Below are positions 33,240 to 42,267 of a stretch of DNA of 64,000 bases, piece by piece. Source of the stretch: Mycobacterium gallinarum. Lineage in GTDB: Bacteria > Actinomycetota > Actinomycetes > Mycobacteriales > Mycobacteriaceae. The translations under genes and the position numbers were made by a program. How positions within the stretch are numbered: position 1 is the first letter of the stretch; every line of letters begins with the position of its first letter. The notes below the pieces were generated by a model, which did not search any database, was not told where the DNA came from, and saw only the letters and a list, made by a program, of their open reading frames with translations. The stretch is taken from NCBI RefSeq assembly GCF_010726765.1, contig NZ_AP022601.1:4650001-4714000 (forward strand), in the 5' to 3' direction.

Positions 33240-34892
33240 TTGACCTCGTCTTCGTCCCCGCCGGACCCGACTGAGCAGCCGTTCCTCGCACGACGGCAGA
33301 ACTGGACGAACCAGCTCGCGCGGCACGCCTTGATGCAGCCCGGCGAAACCGCCCTGCGTTTCCTCGGCCGCACCACGACCTGGGGCGAACTCGATCGCCG
33401 CGTCATCGCCCTCGCGGGCGCTCTGAGCAGGCGCGGAGTCCAATTCGGTGACCGCGTGCTGATCCTGATGCTCAACCGCACCGAGTTCATCGAGTCATTC
33501 CTTGCGATCAACAAGCTCGGCGCCATCGCCGTACCGGTCAACTTCCGGATGACCCCGCCCGAGATCGCCTTCCTGGTCAGCGATTGCCAGGCCAAGGTCG
33601 TCGTCACCGAAGCGGTGCTCGCCAGTGTGGCGGCGGCGGTCCGCGACATCGACCCAACCCTGACGACCGTGGTGGTCGCGGGTGGAACCAGCGGTGATGG
33701 TCTCATCGGCTACGACGAGGTGATGGCCGAAGAGGACGTGGCGGCCGTCCGCGACGTGGTGGACATCCCCGACGACTCGGCCGCGCTGATCATGTACACC
33801 TCGGGTACCACCGGCAGGCCCAAGGGTGCGGTGCTCACCCACGCCAACATTGCCGGGCAGGCGATGACGTCCCTGTTCACCAACGGTGCCGATCTCAACA
33901 ACGACGTCGGCTTCGTCGGTGTCCCGCTGTTCCACATCGCGGGCATCGGAAACATGATCATCGGCCTGCTGCTCGGCAGGCCGACGGTGCTCTATCCCCT
34001 GGGCGCATTCGATCCAGGCGCCTTGCTGGACGTCCTTGAAACCGAACAGGTGACCGGCGTCTTCCTGGTGCCCGCACAATGGCAGGCGGTGGTCGCCGAA
34101 CAGCGCGTGCGGCCTCGGGCCCTGAAGTTGCGGGTGCTGTCGTGGGGTGCGGCACCGGCCTCAGATACATTGCTGCGCAGCATGTCTGAGACCTTCCCCG
34201 GAACACAGATCCTCGCCGCCTTCGGTCAGACCGAAATGTCGCCGGTGACGTGCATGCTGCTGGGTGACGACGCGATCCGAAAGTTGGGCTCGGTCGGCAA
34301 GGTGATTCCGACGGTGTCCGCGCGCGTCGTCGACGAGGACATGAACGACGTCGACATCGGTCAGGTGGGCGAAATCGTCTACCGCGCACCCACGCTGATG
34401 GCCGGCTACTGGAACAATCCCGAGGCCACCGCGGACGCCTTCGCGGGCGGCTGGTTCCATTCCGGTGATCTCGTACGCCAAGACGAAGAGGGCTACATCT
34501 GGGTCGTGGACCGCAAGAAGGACATGATCATCTCCGGCGGCGAGAACATCTACTGCGCAGAGGTCGAGAACGTCCTTGCCGCTCATCCGTCGATCGCGGA
34601 GGCGGCGGTGATCGGTCGCGCGGACGACAGATGGGGTGAAGTACCGGTGGCCGTCATCGCGCTGAACGCCAAAGGAGATCTCGGACTCGCGGACCTCGAA
34701 GGCTTCCTGACCGAACGCCTTGCGCGGTACAAGCATCCGAAGGCGCTGGAGATCGTCGACGCGCTCCCTCGCAATCCCGCTGGCAAAGTACTCAAAACGG
34801 AACTGCGGGTGCGTTTCGGCGCCGCCGCGCCGATTGACGCAGGCGAAAGTACCACTCTGCCAACGGTTTCTGCTGGTGCACAAGAGAATTAG
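33240..34892 (+). CDS. fadD5: Fatty-acid-CoA ligase FadD5
   Basis: A 550-residue acyl-CoA synthetase, closely similar to M. tuberculosis FadD5 (Rv0166). ATP/AMP motifs are MYTSGTTGRPKGAVLTHAN near residue 185 and FGQTEMSPVTC. GGWFHSGDLVR and the catalytic-lysine region NPAGKVLKTELR follow at the C-terminus. It activates fatty acids, probably those brought in by Mce1. A ribosome site GGGGAGGGA at 33222-33230 supports the TTG at 33240; TTG at 33216 is an alternative. It starts the mce1 locus and is divergent from mce1R. Confidence 0.94.
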   Translation: MTSSSSPPDPTEQPFLARRQNWTNQLARHALMQPGETALRFLGRTTTWGELDRRVIALAGALSRRGVQFGDRVLILMLNRTEFIESFLAINKLGAIAVPVNFRMTPPEIAFLVSDCQAKVVVTEAVLASVAAAVRDIDPTLTTVVVAGGTSGDGLIGYDEVMAEEDVAAVRDVVDIPDDSAALIMYTSGTTGRPKGAVLTHANIAGQAMTSLFTNGADLNNDVGFVGVPLFHIAGIGNMIIGLLLGRPTVLYPLGAFDPGALLDVLETEQVTGVFLVPAQWQAVVAEQRVRPRALKLRVLSWGAAPASDTLLRSMSETFPGTQILAAFGQTEMSPVTCMLLGDDAIRKLGSVGKVIPTVSARVVDEDMNDVDIGQVGEIVYRAPTLMAGYWNNPEATADAFAGGWFHSGDLVRQDEEGYIWVVDRKKDMIISGGENIYCAEVENVLAAHPSIAEAAVIGRADDRWGEVPVAVIALNAKGDLGLADLEGFLTERLARYKHPKALEIVDALPRNPAGKVLKTELRVRFGAAAPIDAGESTTLPTVSAGAQEN

Positions 34893-34988
34893 GGAATTGG
34901 AACGAGTTTGCTAACGGTTAAGGGCACAATCTTCCAGATGCCATGCACCGCGGGGACGGCATCGGGTACAGTCCTGTGGTCCGTCTTA

Positions 34989-35002
34989 CTACTGACGAGT
35001 AG
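34989..35002 (+). promoter_or_regulatory. Inverted repeat in the fadD5-yrbE1A spacer
   Basis: CTACT-GACG-AGTAG is a perfect five-base palindrome in the 212-base gap between fadD5 and yrbE1A. The corresponding M. tuberculosis intergenic region has been reported to carry promoter activity, so a second promoter with its own control is reasonable here. Confidence 0.35.
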
Positions 35003-35045
35003 GGAGACACTGGTCACAGTCAGCGGGTTGGGGCAAGGAGGCCGC

Positions 35046-35108
35046 GTGCGACAGGGTCTGCCGTTGAACGACGACGGCCGCGGTCAGCTCGTTGGAGCGC
35101 GTCGGTGA
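35046..35108 (+). CDS. Possible 20-residue leader peptide upstream of yrbE1A
   Basis: A perfect AAGGAGG ribosome site at 35035-35041 is followed by GTG and a 20-codon frame, VRQGLPLNDDGRGQLVGARR. Its TGA overlaps the yrbE1A GTG as GTGA. yrbE1A itself has no comparable ribosome site, so this small frame may deliver ribosomes to it. The same frame is open further back, to a TTG at 34908, but without a ribosome site. Translation is inferred, not shown. Confidence 0.4.
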   Translation: MRQGLPLNDDGRGQLVGARR

Positions 35109-35905
35109 CGGCGCAGGGCACCGACATCGTCGGCTACGTCCGCGACCAGGTACGTCCGGGTCTGACCGCCGTTGGCGGATTCGTCCGCATGACGGTCCTC
35201 ACGACGAAAGCCACCTTCAAATCGCCGTTCCAGTGGCGCGAGTTCATCCTGCAGAGCTGGTTCCTGATGCGGGTGGCATTCCTGCCGACCGTCGCGGTGT
35301 CGATCCCGCTGACCGTGCTCCTCATCTTCACGCTCAACATCCTGCTGACCGAGTTCGGTGCGGCCGACATTTCCGGCGCGGGCGCCGCACTGGCCGCCGT
35401 CACCCAGCTCGGCCCCCTCGTCACCGTGCTCGTGGTGGCCGGCGCCGGTTCCACCGCCATCTGCGCTGACCTGGGCGCGCGCACCATCCGCGAGGAGATC
35501 GACGCGCTCGAGGTGCTCGGCATCGACCCGATCCACCGATTGGTGGTGCCTCGCGTGATCGCCTCGACGTTTGTGGCGCTGCTGCTGAACGGCGCGGTGA
35601 TCACCATCGGCCTGGTCGGCGGCTTCATCTTCGGCGTGTATCTGCAGAACGTCTCGGCCGGCGCCTATGTCTCCACCCTCACCCTGGTCACGGGCCTGCC
35701 CGAGGTGCTGATCTCGGTCGTCAAGGCGATGACGTTCGGCTTGATCGCGGGCCTGGTCGGCTGTTACCGCGGCCTCACGGTTGCCGGTGGCGCCAAGGGT
35801 GTGGGCACCGCGGTCAACGAGACGCTGGTGCTCTGCGTGATCGCGCTGTTCGCGGTCAACGTCGTGCTGACCACGATCGGTGTTCGATTCGGAACGGGGA
35901 GCTGA
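35105..35905 (+). CDS. yrbE1A: Mce1 permease subunit YrbE1A (MlaE family)
   Basis: A 266-residue MlaE-type integral membrane permease of the Mce1 lipid importer. It has about five membrane helices and the MlaE signature around GARTIREEIDALEVLGIDP (residues 134-152). With YrbE1B it forms the inner-membrane core that couples to the MceG ATPase, encoded elsewhere. The GTG overlaps the stop of a short upstream frame. yrbE1B follows after one base. Confidence 0.96.
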   Translation: MTAQGTDIVGYVRDQVRPGLTAVGGFVRMTVLTTKATFKSPFQWREFILQSWFLMRVAFLPTVAVSIPLTVLLIFTLNILLTEFGAADISGAGAALAAVTQLGPLVTVLVVAGAGSTAICADLGARTIREEIDALEVLGIDPIHRLVVPRVIASTFVALLLNGAVITIGLVGGFIFGVYLQNVSAGAYVSTLTLVTGLPEVLISVVKAMTFGLIAGLVGCYRGLTVAGGAKGVGTAVNETLVLCVIALFAVNVVLTTIGVRFGTGS

Positions 35906-35906
35906 C

Positions 35907-36776
35907 GTGTCGACTACCCAGGTCCTGCGTTCTCGGTTTCCGCGGGCGTTTTCCGGCGGGGCGGGTGTCGTCACCGCCCCGGCACGGTTCCTCGACAGCG
36001 TCGGGCACGTGGCGTGGTTCGTCGTCACCGCGATCGGGTCGATCGGCCACGCGTTGCGCTACTACCGCAAGGAGACGTTGCGGCTGATCGCCGAGATCGG
36101 CATGGGCACCGGCGCGATGGCCGTCATCGGTGGCACCGTGGCGATCGTCGGGTTTGTCACGCTGTCGGGTTCGTCGCTGGTCGCCATTCAAGGCTTCGCA
36201 TCGCTCGGCAATATCGGTGTCGAGGCGTTCACCGGCTTCTTCGCCGCACTGATCAACGTCCGCATCGCCGCTCCCGTCGTCGCGGGCCAGGCGCTGGCCG
36301 CCACGGTTGGCGCCGGCGCGACCGCGGAACTGGGCGCCATGCGGATCAGCGAGGAAATCGACGCCCTCGAGGTGATGGGCATCAAGTCGATCTCCTACCT
36401 GGTGTCGACGCGCATCATGGCCGGCTTCATCGTGATCATCCCGCTGTACGCGATGGCCATCATCATGAGCTTCCTGTCGGCGCAGGTGACCACAACCGTC
36501 TTCTACGGACAGTCGATCGGCACCTACGAGCACTACTTCCGGACGTTCCTGCGCGCCGACGATGTCATGTGGTCGTTCGTGCAGGCGATCATCATCTCGG
36601 TCATCGTGATGCTCAACCACTGCTACTACGGCTACTTCGCCAGTGGTGGGCCAGTGGGTGTCGGCGAGGCCGTCGGCCGGTCGATGCGCGCCTCTCTGGT
36701 CGCGATCGTCTGTGTGGTCCTGTTCGCCTCGTTGGCGCTCTACGGCGTCGACCCGAACTTCAACCTGACGGTGTAG
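35907..36776 (+). CDS. yrbE1B: Mce1 permease subunit YrbE1B (MlaE family)
   Basis: A 289-residue partner permease to YrbE1A. The MlaE signature is GAMRISEEIDALEVMGIKS, and hydrophobic helices occupy residues 50-85, 90-115, 165-190, 230-255 and 260-285. The GTG at 35907 is supported by ACGGGGAG just upstream. It lies one base after yrbE1A and three before mce1A. Confidence 0.96.
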   Translation: MSTTQVLRSRFPRAFSGGAGVVTAPARFLDSVGHVAWFVVTAIGSIGHALRYYRKETLRLIAEIGMGTGAMAVIGGTVAIVGFVTLSGSSLVAIQGFASLGNIGVEAFTGFFAALINVRIAAPVVAGQALAATVGAGATAELGAMRISEEIDALEVMGIKSISYLVSTRIMAGFIVIIPLYAMAIIMSFLSAQVTTTVFYGQSIGTYEHYFRTFLRADDVMWSFVQAIIISVIVMLNHCYYGYFASGGPVGVGEAVGRSMRASLVAIVCVVLFASLALYGVDPNFNLTV

Positions 36777-36779
36777 CCC

Positions 36780-37997
36780 ATGACCGCGCCCTTGAACACG
36801 TCCCGCACCCCGCCGTACAAGCTGGCGGGTCTGGTTTTGGCGCTGCTGACGATCGCCGCCGTGGTGCTGGTGTACTTCCAGTTTCGTGGCGACTTCCTGC
36901 CGCGCGAACAGCTGACGATGATTTCGGCGCGCTCCGGGCTGTCGATGGACCCCGGCGCGAAGGTCACCTACAACGGGGTCGAGATCGGCCGCGTGGCCAC
37001 GGTTGACGCAGTTGACGTCGGAGGCGAACCGAAGGCCAAGATCGTCCTGGACGTCGACCCCAAGTACATCAAGCTGATCCCGCAGAATGTGGACGCGGAC
37101 ATCAGCGCAACCACCGTGTTCGGCAACAAGTACATCTCGTTCACATCGCCGAAAGACCCGTCATCGCAACGGATCACATCGTCCGACGTGATCGACGTGA
37201 CCCACGTGACCACCGAGTTCAACACATTGTTCGAGACGGTCGTTTCGCTGTCGTCGCAAGTGGATCCGATCAAGCTGAACCAGACGCTGGCGGCCACCGC
37301 CGAGGCGCTGGACGGTTTGGGTGACCGCTTCGGCCAGTCGATCATCAACGGCAACGCGATCCTCGACGACATCAACCCGCAGATGCCCCAGATCCGTCGG
37401 GACAATCAGCTGCTGGCTGACCTCGGCGAGGTCTACTCGGAGGCGGCACCGGATCTGTTCGACGGTCTGCAGAACGCGGTCACCACGGCCCGCACGCTCA
37501 ACCAGGAGCAGGGCACCATCGACCAGGCGCTGATGGCCGCGGTCGGCTTCGGCAACACCGGCGCCGACGTCTTCGAGCGTGGCGGTCCGTATCTGGTCCG
37601 CGGCGCGGAGGATTTGATCCGTCCGTCGGAGATCCTGGACGAGTACAGCCCGGCCCTGTTCTGCACGATTCGCAACTTCCACGATGTCGAACCCAAGGTG
37701 GCGGCGTCGCTGGGCGGCAACGGCTACTCGCTGCGTACGCTATCGGCACTCATGGGCCTTGGTGCCGGCAATCCTTATGTCTATCCGGACAACCTGCCGC
37801 GCGTGAACGCCAGGGGCGGTCCCGAGGGTAAACCTGGCTGCTGGCAACCGATTACGCGTGACCTGTGGCCGGCGCCACACCTCGTGATGGATACAGGCGC
37901 GTCGATCGCGCCGTACAACCACTTCGAGTTGGGCCAGCCGCTCCTGATCGAGTACGTCTGGGGTCGCCAGGTGGGGGAGAACACGATCAACCCATGA
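36780..37997 (+). CDS. mce1A: Mce family protein Mce1A
   Basis: A 405-residue Mce protein with an N-terminal membrane anchor (residues 14-32) and one MCE/MlaD domain (MISARSGLSMDPGAKVTYNG onward). A long helical region leads to a C-terminal domain ending in ENTINP. Mce proteins assemble into a periplasmic hexameric tube for lipid transfer. It is shorter than the annotated M. tuberculosis protein (454). Its stop overlaps the mce1B start as ATGA. Confidence 0.95.
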   Translation: MTAPLNTSRTPPYKLAGLVLALLTIAAVVLVYFQFRGDFLPREQLTMISARSGLSMDPGAKVTYNGVEIGRVATVDAVDVGGEPKAKIVLDVDPKYIKLIPQNVDADISATTVFGNKYISFTSPKDPSSQRITSSDVIDVTHVTTEFNTLFETVVSLSSQVDPIKLNQTLAATAEALDGLGDRFGQSIINGNAILDDINPQMPQIRRDNQLLADLGEVYSEAAPDLFDGLQNAVTTARTLNQEQGTIDQALMAAVGFGNTGADVFERGGPYLVRGAEDLIRPSEILDEYSPALFCTIRNFHDVEPKVAASLGGNGYSLRTLSALMGLGAGNPYVYPDNLPRVNARGGPEGKPGCWQPITRDLWPAPHLVMDTGASIAPYNHFELGQPLLIEYVWGRQVGENTINP

Positions 37998-39025
37998 AAA
38001 TCACCGGTACAGCCATCAAGCTCGGCGCCTTCTCGCTGGTGCTGTTGCTGTTCACCGCGATCATCATCGTGGTGTTCGGGCAGATGCGTTTCGACCGCAC
38101 CACCGGCTACTCGGCGGTGTTCTCCAATGCCAGCGGCCTCCGGGCCGGGCAGTTCGTCCGCGCGTCCGGTGTGGAGGTCGGCAAGGTCTCCAAGGTCGAG
38201 CTCATCAACGACGGCTCGCAGGTCCGGGTCGACTTCGACGTCGACCGGTCGCTGCCGCTGTTCGACGGCACCACCGCCTCGATCCGCTACCTGAATCTCA
38301 TCGGCGACCGGTACATGGAGCTCAAGCGCGGCGGGAGCGACAGGCGGCTGCCCAGTGGGGGCACGATTCCGGTCACCCAGACCGAACCCGCGCTCGACCT
38401 CGACGCGTTGATCGGCGGCTTCCGCCCGGTGTTCCGGGCCCTCGATCCGGACAAGGTCAACACCATCGCCGAGTCGATCATCACGATCTTCCAGGGCCAA
38501 GGCGGCACCATCAACGACATCCTCGACCAGACCGCGTCGCTGACGTCGGCACTGGCCGACCGCGACCAGGCGATCGGAGAGGTGATCAAGAACCTCAACA
38601 CCGTGCTCGACACCACGGTCAAGCATCAGCAGCAGTTCGACGAGACGGTGCAAAATTTCCAGACGCTGATCACGGGCTTGAACGATCGGCGCGACCCGAT
38701 CGCCTCCTCGGTGGCCGACATCAGCGACGCCGCGGGAACCATCGCGGATCTGCTGGCGGACAACCGCCCCCTGCTGCAGAGCACGGTCGGTCATTTGGAG
38801 GCCGTTCAGCAGCCGCTGGTCGACCAGAGAGACAAGCTCAACGATATTCTCACCAGACTCCCGACTGCGTTCAAGATCATCGGGCGAGCTGGTGGCATCT
38901 ACGGCGACTTCTTCAACTTCTATTCGTGCGACATCTCGATCCGGATGAACGGGCTGCAGCCCGGCGGTCCTGTCCGCACCGTCAAACTCTTCAGCCAGCC
39001 GTCGGGTAGGTGCACGCCGCAATGA
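37994..39025 (+). CDS. mce1B: Mce family protein Mce1B
   Basis: A 343-residue Mce protein: membrane anchor at about residues 8-28, MCE domain (YSAVFSNASGLRAGQFVRAS onward) and a helical coiled-coil-prone region (ASLTSALADRDQAIGEVIKN). The Cys-containing C-terminus is short. It is one strand of the Mce1 hexamer. It overlaps both neighbours by four bases, which couples translation and helps equal stoichiometry. Confidence 0.95.
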   Translation: MKITGTAIKLGAFSLVLLLFTAIIIVVFGQMRFDRTTGYSAVFSNASGLRAGQFVRASGVEVGKVSKVELINDGSQVRVDFDVDRSLPLFDGTTASIRYLNLIGDRYMELKRGGSDRRLPSGGTIPVTQTEPALDLDALIGGFRPVFRALDPDKVNTIAESIITIFQGQGGTINDILDQTASLTSALADRDQAIGEVIKNLNTVLDTTVKHQQQFDETVQNFQTLITGLNDRRDPIASSVADISDAAGTIADLLADNRPLLQSTVGHLEAVQQPLVDQRDKLNDILTRLPTAFKIIGRAGGIYGDFFNFYSCDISIRMNGLQPGGPVRTVKLFSQPSGRCTPQ

Positions 39026-40605
39026 GAACTCTGGAGGGATCGAACCGGGTCCGTAACGGGTTGATGGGCATTCTCGTCCTCATCCTGGTGATCGGCGTCG
39101 GACAGAGCTTCGCCAGCGTGCCGATGCTGTTCGCGACGCCCACGTACTATGCGGAGTTCTCGGACACCGGTGGCCTCAACAGCGGCGACAAGGTGCGCAT
39201 TGCCGGTGTGGACGTCGGTCTGGTGCGCAACTTCGAGATCGTCGGCGACAAGGTCCGGATCGGATACTCGCTCGACGGGACACAGATCGGCACAGAGAGC
39301 CGGGCGGCCATCCGCACCGACACCATCCTGGGCCGCCGCAATATCGAGATCGAGCCACGCGGCTCGAAACCGTTGAAGGCCAACGCAACTCTGCCGCTGG
39401 GCCAGACCACGACGCCGTATCAGATCTACGACGCGTTCTTCGACGTGACCGAAGCATCCTCGGGCTGGGACACCCAGACCGTGAAGAGATCGCTGAACGT
39501 GCTGTCCGAGACCATCGACCAGACGTACCCGCATCTGAGCGCCGCACTCGACGGGGTGGCCCGGTTTTCCGACACCATCGGCAAGCGCGACGACCAGATC
39601 AAGCAGCTGCTGGCCAACGCCAACAAGATCGCTGGCATCCTCGGCAACCGCAGCGAACAGATCAACAAGCTCTTCGTCAACGCCCAGCAGCTGCTCGCCG
39701 CGATCAACGAGCGTCAGTACGCGGTCAGCATGCTGCTCGAACGTGTCGCCTCGTTCTCCGAACAGGTCAAGGGATTCGTCGACGACAACCCGAACTTGAA
39801 CCGGGTGCTCGAACAGCTGCGCGTCGTCAGCGACGTGCTGTCGGAGCGACGCTTCGACCTGATGGACACGCTGACCACCGTCGCCAGCTTCGTGGCGTCA
39901 CTCGGTGAAGCCGTCGCATCGGGTCCCTACTTCAAGGTCATGCTGGTCAACCTGCTGCCCGGCCAGATCCTCCAGCCGTTCGTCGATGCCGCGTTCAAGA
40001 AGCGCGGGATCGACCCCGAGAAGTTCTGGGGCGACGCGGGTCTGCCCGCATGGCGGTTCCCGGACCCGAACGGCGCCCGCTTCCCGAACGGCGCCCCTGC
40101 GCCCGGACCGGCAGTGCTGGAAGGCACGCCCGAACACCCCGGACCCGGTGTGCTGAAGGGTGCGCCGTGCTCGTACACGCCCGGACCGGGCGGCATCCCA
40201 ACCGCCGCCAACCCGCTGCCGTGTGCGGGTCTGACCGTCGGGCCGTTCGGCAACAACCCGTACGGACCGAATTACGGACCACCGGACGTCGTCACGTCGG
40301 ACCCGAACGTGCACGGTCCGCAGCCGTCACCCGGTGTGCCCGCGGCCGCGATCCCAGGCCAGATTTCGCCGGATATGCCCGGTGAGCCTGCCCCGCTGCC
40401 GCCGGCTCCGCCCGGGGCCCGCACGGTCCCGGTCGGCCCGCAGCCTCCGCTGCCGCCGGACTTCACACCGGGTATCGCGCCGTTGCCGCCGGCTCTGACC
40501 GGACCGCCTCCGCCGCCGGGACCCGGCCCTGACGCGGGGCCCGCGGGCACGCCGCCGCTGCCGGGCAACCCGCCGTTCCTTCCACCACTTTCACAAGGCC
40601 AGTAG
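39022..40605 (+). CDS. mce1C: Mce family protein Mce1C with Pro-rich tail
   Basis: A 527-residue Mce protein with the anchor near residues 14-35, an MCE domain (YYAEFSDTGGLNSGDKVRIA) and a helical barrel region to about residue 315. Then comes a long Pro/Gly-rich tail of about 180 residues (GPPPPPGPGPDAGPAGTPPL). The tail is probably flexible and may cross or contact the cell wall. The ATG overlaps the mce1B stop; mce1D follows after 12 bases. Confidence 0.95.
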   Translation: MRTLEGSNRVRNGLMGILVLILVIGVGQSFASVPMLFATPTYYAEFSDTGGLNSGDKVRIAGVDVGLVRNFEIVGDKVRIGYSLDGTQIGTESRAAIRTDTILGRRNIEIEPRGSKPLKANATLPLGQTTTPYQIYDAFFDVTEASSGWDTQTVKRSLNVLSETIDQTYPHLSAALDGVARFSDTIGKRDDQIKQLLANANKIAGILGNRSEQINKLFVNAQQLLAAINERQYAVSMLLERVASFSEQVKGFVDDNPNLNRVLEQLRVVSDVLSERRFDLMDTLTTVASFVASLGEAVASGPYFKVMLVNLLPGQILQPFVDAAFKKRGIDPEKFWGDAGLPAWRFPDPNGARFPNGAPAPGPAVLEGTPEHPGPGVLKGAPCSYTPGPGGIPTAANPLPCAGLTVGPFGNNPYGPNYGPPDVVTSDPNVHGPQPSPGVPAAAIPGQISPDMPGEPAPLPPAPPGARTVPVGPQPPLPPDFTPGIAPLPPALTGPPPPPGPGPDAGPAGTPPLPGNPPFLPPLSQGQ

Positions 40606-40617
40606 GGGGTGTAACCG

Positions 40618-42267
40618 ATGGCAACGATATTCAACGTACGAAACATGCAGCTGCCGAAGGTATCCCGTGCTGCGGTGATCATCGGCACAATCATCGTGAT
40701 CCTCGCGCTGGTGGCCGCCATCGTCGGGTGGAACCTGTACAAGAAGCTGACCACCAACACCGTCGTCGCCTATTTCCCGGAGACGCTGGCGCTGTATCCC
40801 GGCGACAAGATCCAGATCATGGGCGTCAAGGTCGGCACGATCGAATCGATCGACCCGGCCGGCGACAAGATGAAGGTGACCTTCAACTACGACAACAAGT
40901 TCAAGGTGCCCGCCAACGCCACGGCGTCGATCCTGAACCCCAGCCTGGTCGCATCGCGCACCATCCAGTTGTCACCGCCCTACACCGGCGGACCGGTGAT
41001 GGAGGACGGCGCGGTCATCGACATCGACCGCACGCAGGTGCCGGTGGAGTACGACGAACTGCGTGACTCGATCAACCGAATCCTGACCGACCTCGGTCCG
41101 ACGCCGGAACAGCCCAAGGGCCCGTTCGGCGACATCATCGAATCGGCGGCCGACGGTTTTGCCGGCAAGGGTGAGCAGCTCAACAAGACGCTGAACGGCT
41201 TGTCCGAGGCGCTCTTCACGCTCAACGAGGGTCGCGGTGACTTCTTCGCCGTGGTCAAGAGTCTCGCGCTGTTCGTCAATGCGCTGTACAAGAGCGATCA
41301 GCAGTTCGTCGCGCTGAACGACGACCTCGCGACGTTCACCAACGCGTTCACCAACACCGACCGCGAAGTCGCCAACGCGCTCCAGGACCTCAATACGCTG
41401 CTGGCGACCACGCGCAGCTTCCTCGACGAGAACGCCGAAGTGCTGACGCACGACGTGAACAACCTCGCGGACGTGACCAACGCGATCCTGCAGCCGGATG
41501 CGAAGGACGGTTTGGAAACCGCGCTGCACGTGTTCCCGAACCTTGGCGCCAACCTGATGAACATCGTCTCCCCCGTCACCGGCGGTGTGAATAGCTTCCC
41601 GGTGATCAACAACTTCGCCAACCCGCTCCAGTTCATCTGCAGCTCGATTCAGGCAGGTAGCCGGTTGGGGTATCAGGAATCGGCCGAGATGTGCGCGCAG
41701 TATCTCGCCCCGATCCTGGACGCCATCAAGTTCAACTACCTGCCGTTCGGCATCAACCAGACCACGACGGCGATGACGCTGCCCAAGCACATCGCCTACT
41801 CCGAGCCCAGGCTTCAGCCGCCGCCGGGATACAAGGACACCACCGTGCCGGGCATTTGGTCGCGGGACACGTTGTTCTCGCACGGCAACCACGAGCCAGG
41901 CTGGGTGACCGCGCCAGGTATGCAGGGCGTCGATGTGCAGCCCCTCACCAAGAACATGATGTTCCCCGAATGCCTCGCGGAGCTGATGGGTGGGCCTGAT
42001 TGCGTGATCCCGCCCGCGCCGCCGACCTTCGGTGGTCCGCACCAGGCCGGTCCGCCGAACGCGTACACCGAGAACACCCCGCTGCCGCCGCCGTGGTACC
42101 CGCAGCCCGGGCCGCCGCCAGGCCCCGCACCGGGCGTGATCCCAGGCGATCCGGGTGGCGCGGCCATGACAGGTCCGCTGCCCGCACCGGGACCCGGCCC
42201 AGGACCGGCCCCCGCGGCGCCGCTACCGGCGCCGGCGGGACCGCCACTACCCGCTGAGGCAGGCTGA
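40618..42267 (+). CDS. mce1D: Mce family protein Mce1D with Pro-rich tail
   Basis: A 549-residue Mce protein: anchor at residues 18-40, an MCE domain (VAYFPETLALYPGDKIQIMG) and the Mce4-type C-terminal domain (ANLMNIVSPVTGGVNSFPV). A Pro/Gly-rich tail runs from about residue 470 (LPPPWYPQPGPPPGPAPG). It shares one base with the mce1E start (TGATG). Confidence 0.95.
   Translation: MATIFNVRNMQLPKVSRAAVIIGTIIVILALVAAIVGWNLYKKLTTNTVVAYFPETLALYPGDKIQIMGVKVGTIESIDPAGDKMKVTFNYDNKFKVPANATASILNPSLVASRTIQLSPPYTGGPVMEDGAVIDIDRTQVPVEYDELRDSINRILTDLGPTPEQPKGPFGDIIESAADGFAGKGEQLNKTLNGLSEALFTLNEGRGDFFAVVKSLALFVNALYKSDQQFVALNDDLATFTNAFTNTDREVANALQDLNTLLATTRSFLDENAEVLTHDVNNLADVTNAILQPDAKDGLETALHVFPNLGANLMNIVSPVTGGVNSFPVINNFANPLQFICSSIQAGSRLGYQESAEMCAQYLAPILDAIKFNYLPFGINQTTTAMTLPKHIAYSEPRLQPPPGYKDTTVPGIWSRDTLFSHGNHEPGWVTAPGMQGVDVQPLTKNMMFPECLAELMGGPDCVIPPAPPTFGGPHQAGPPNAYTENTPLPPPWYPQPGPPPGPAPGVIPGDPGGAAMTGPLPAPGPGPGPAPAAPLPAPAGPPLPAEAG

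Noticed and set aside
34908..35108. A longer 66-codon gene upstream of yrbE1A starting at TTG 34908
   Set aside because: There is no ribosome site and no recognisable composition; only its last 20 codons, behind AAGGAGG, are kept as a candidate leader.
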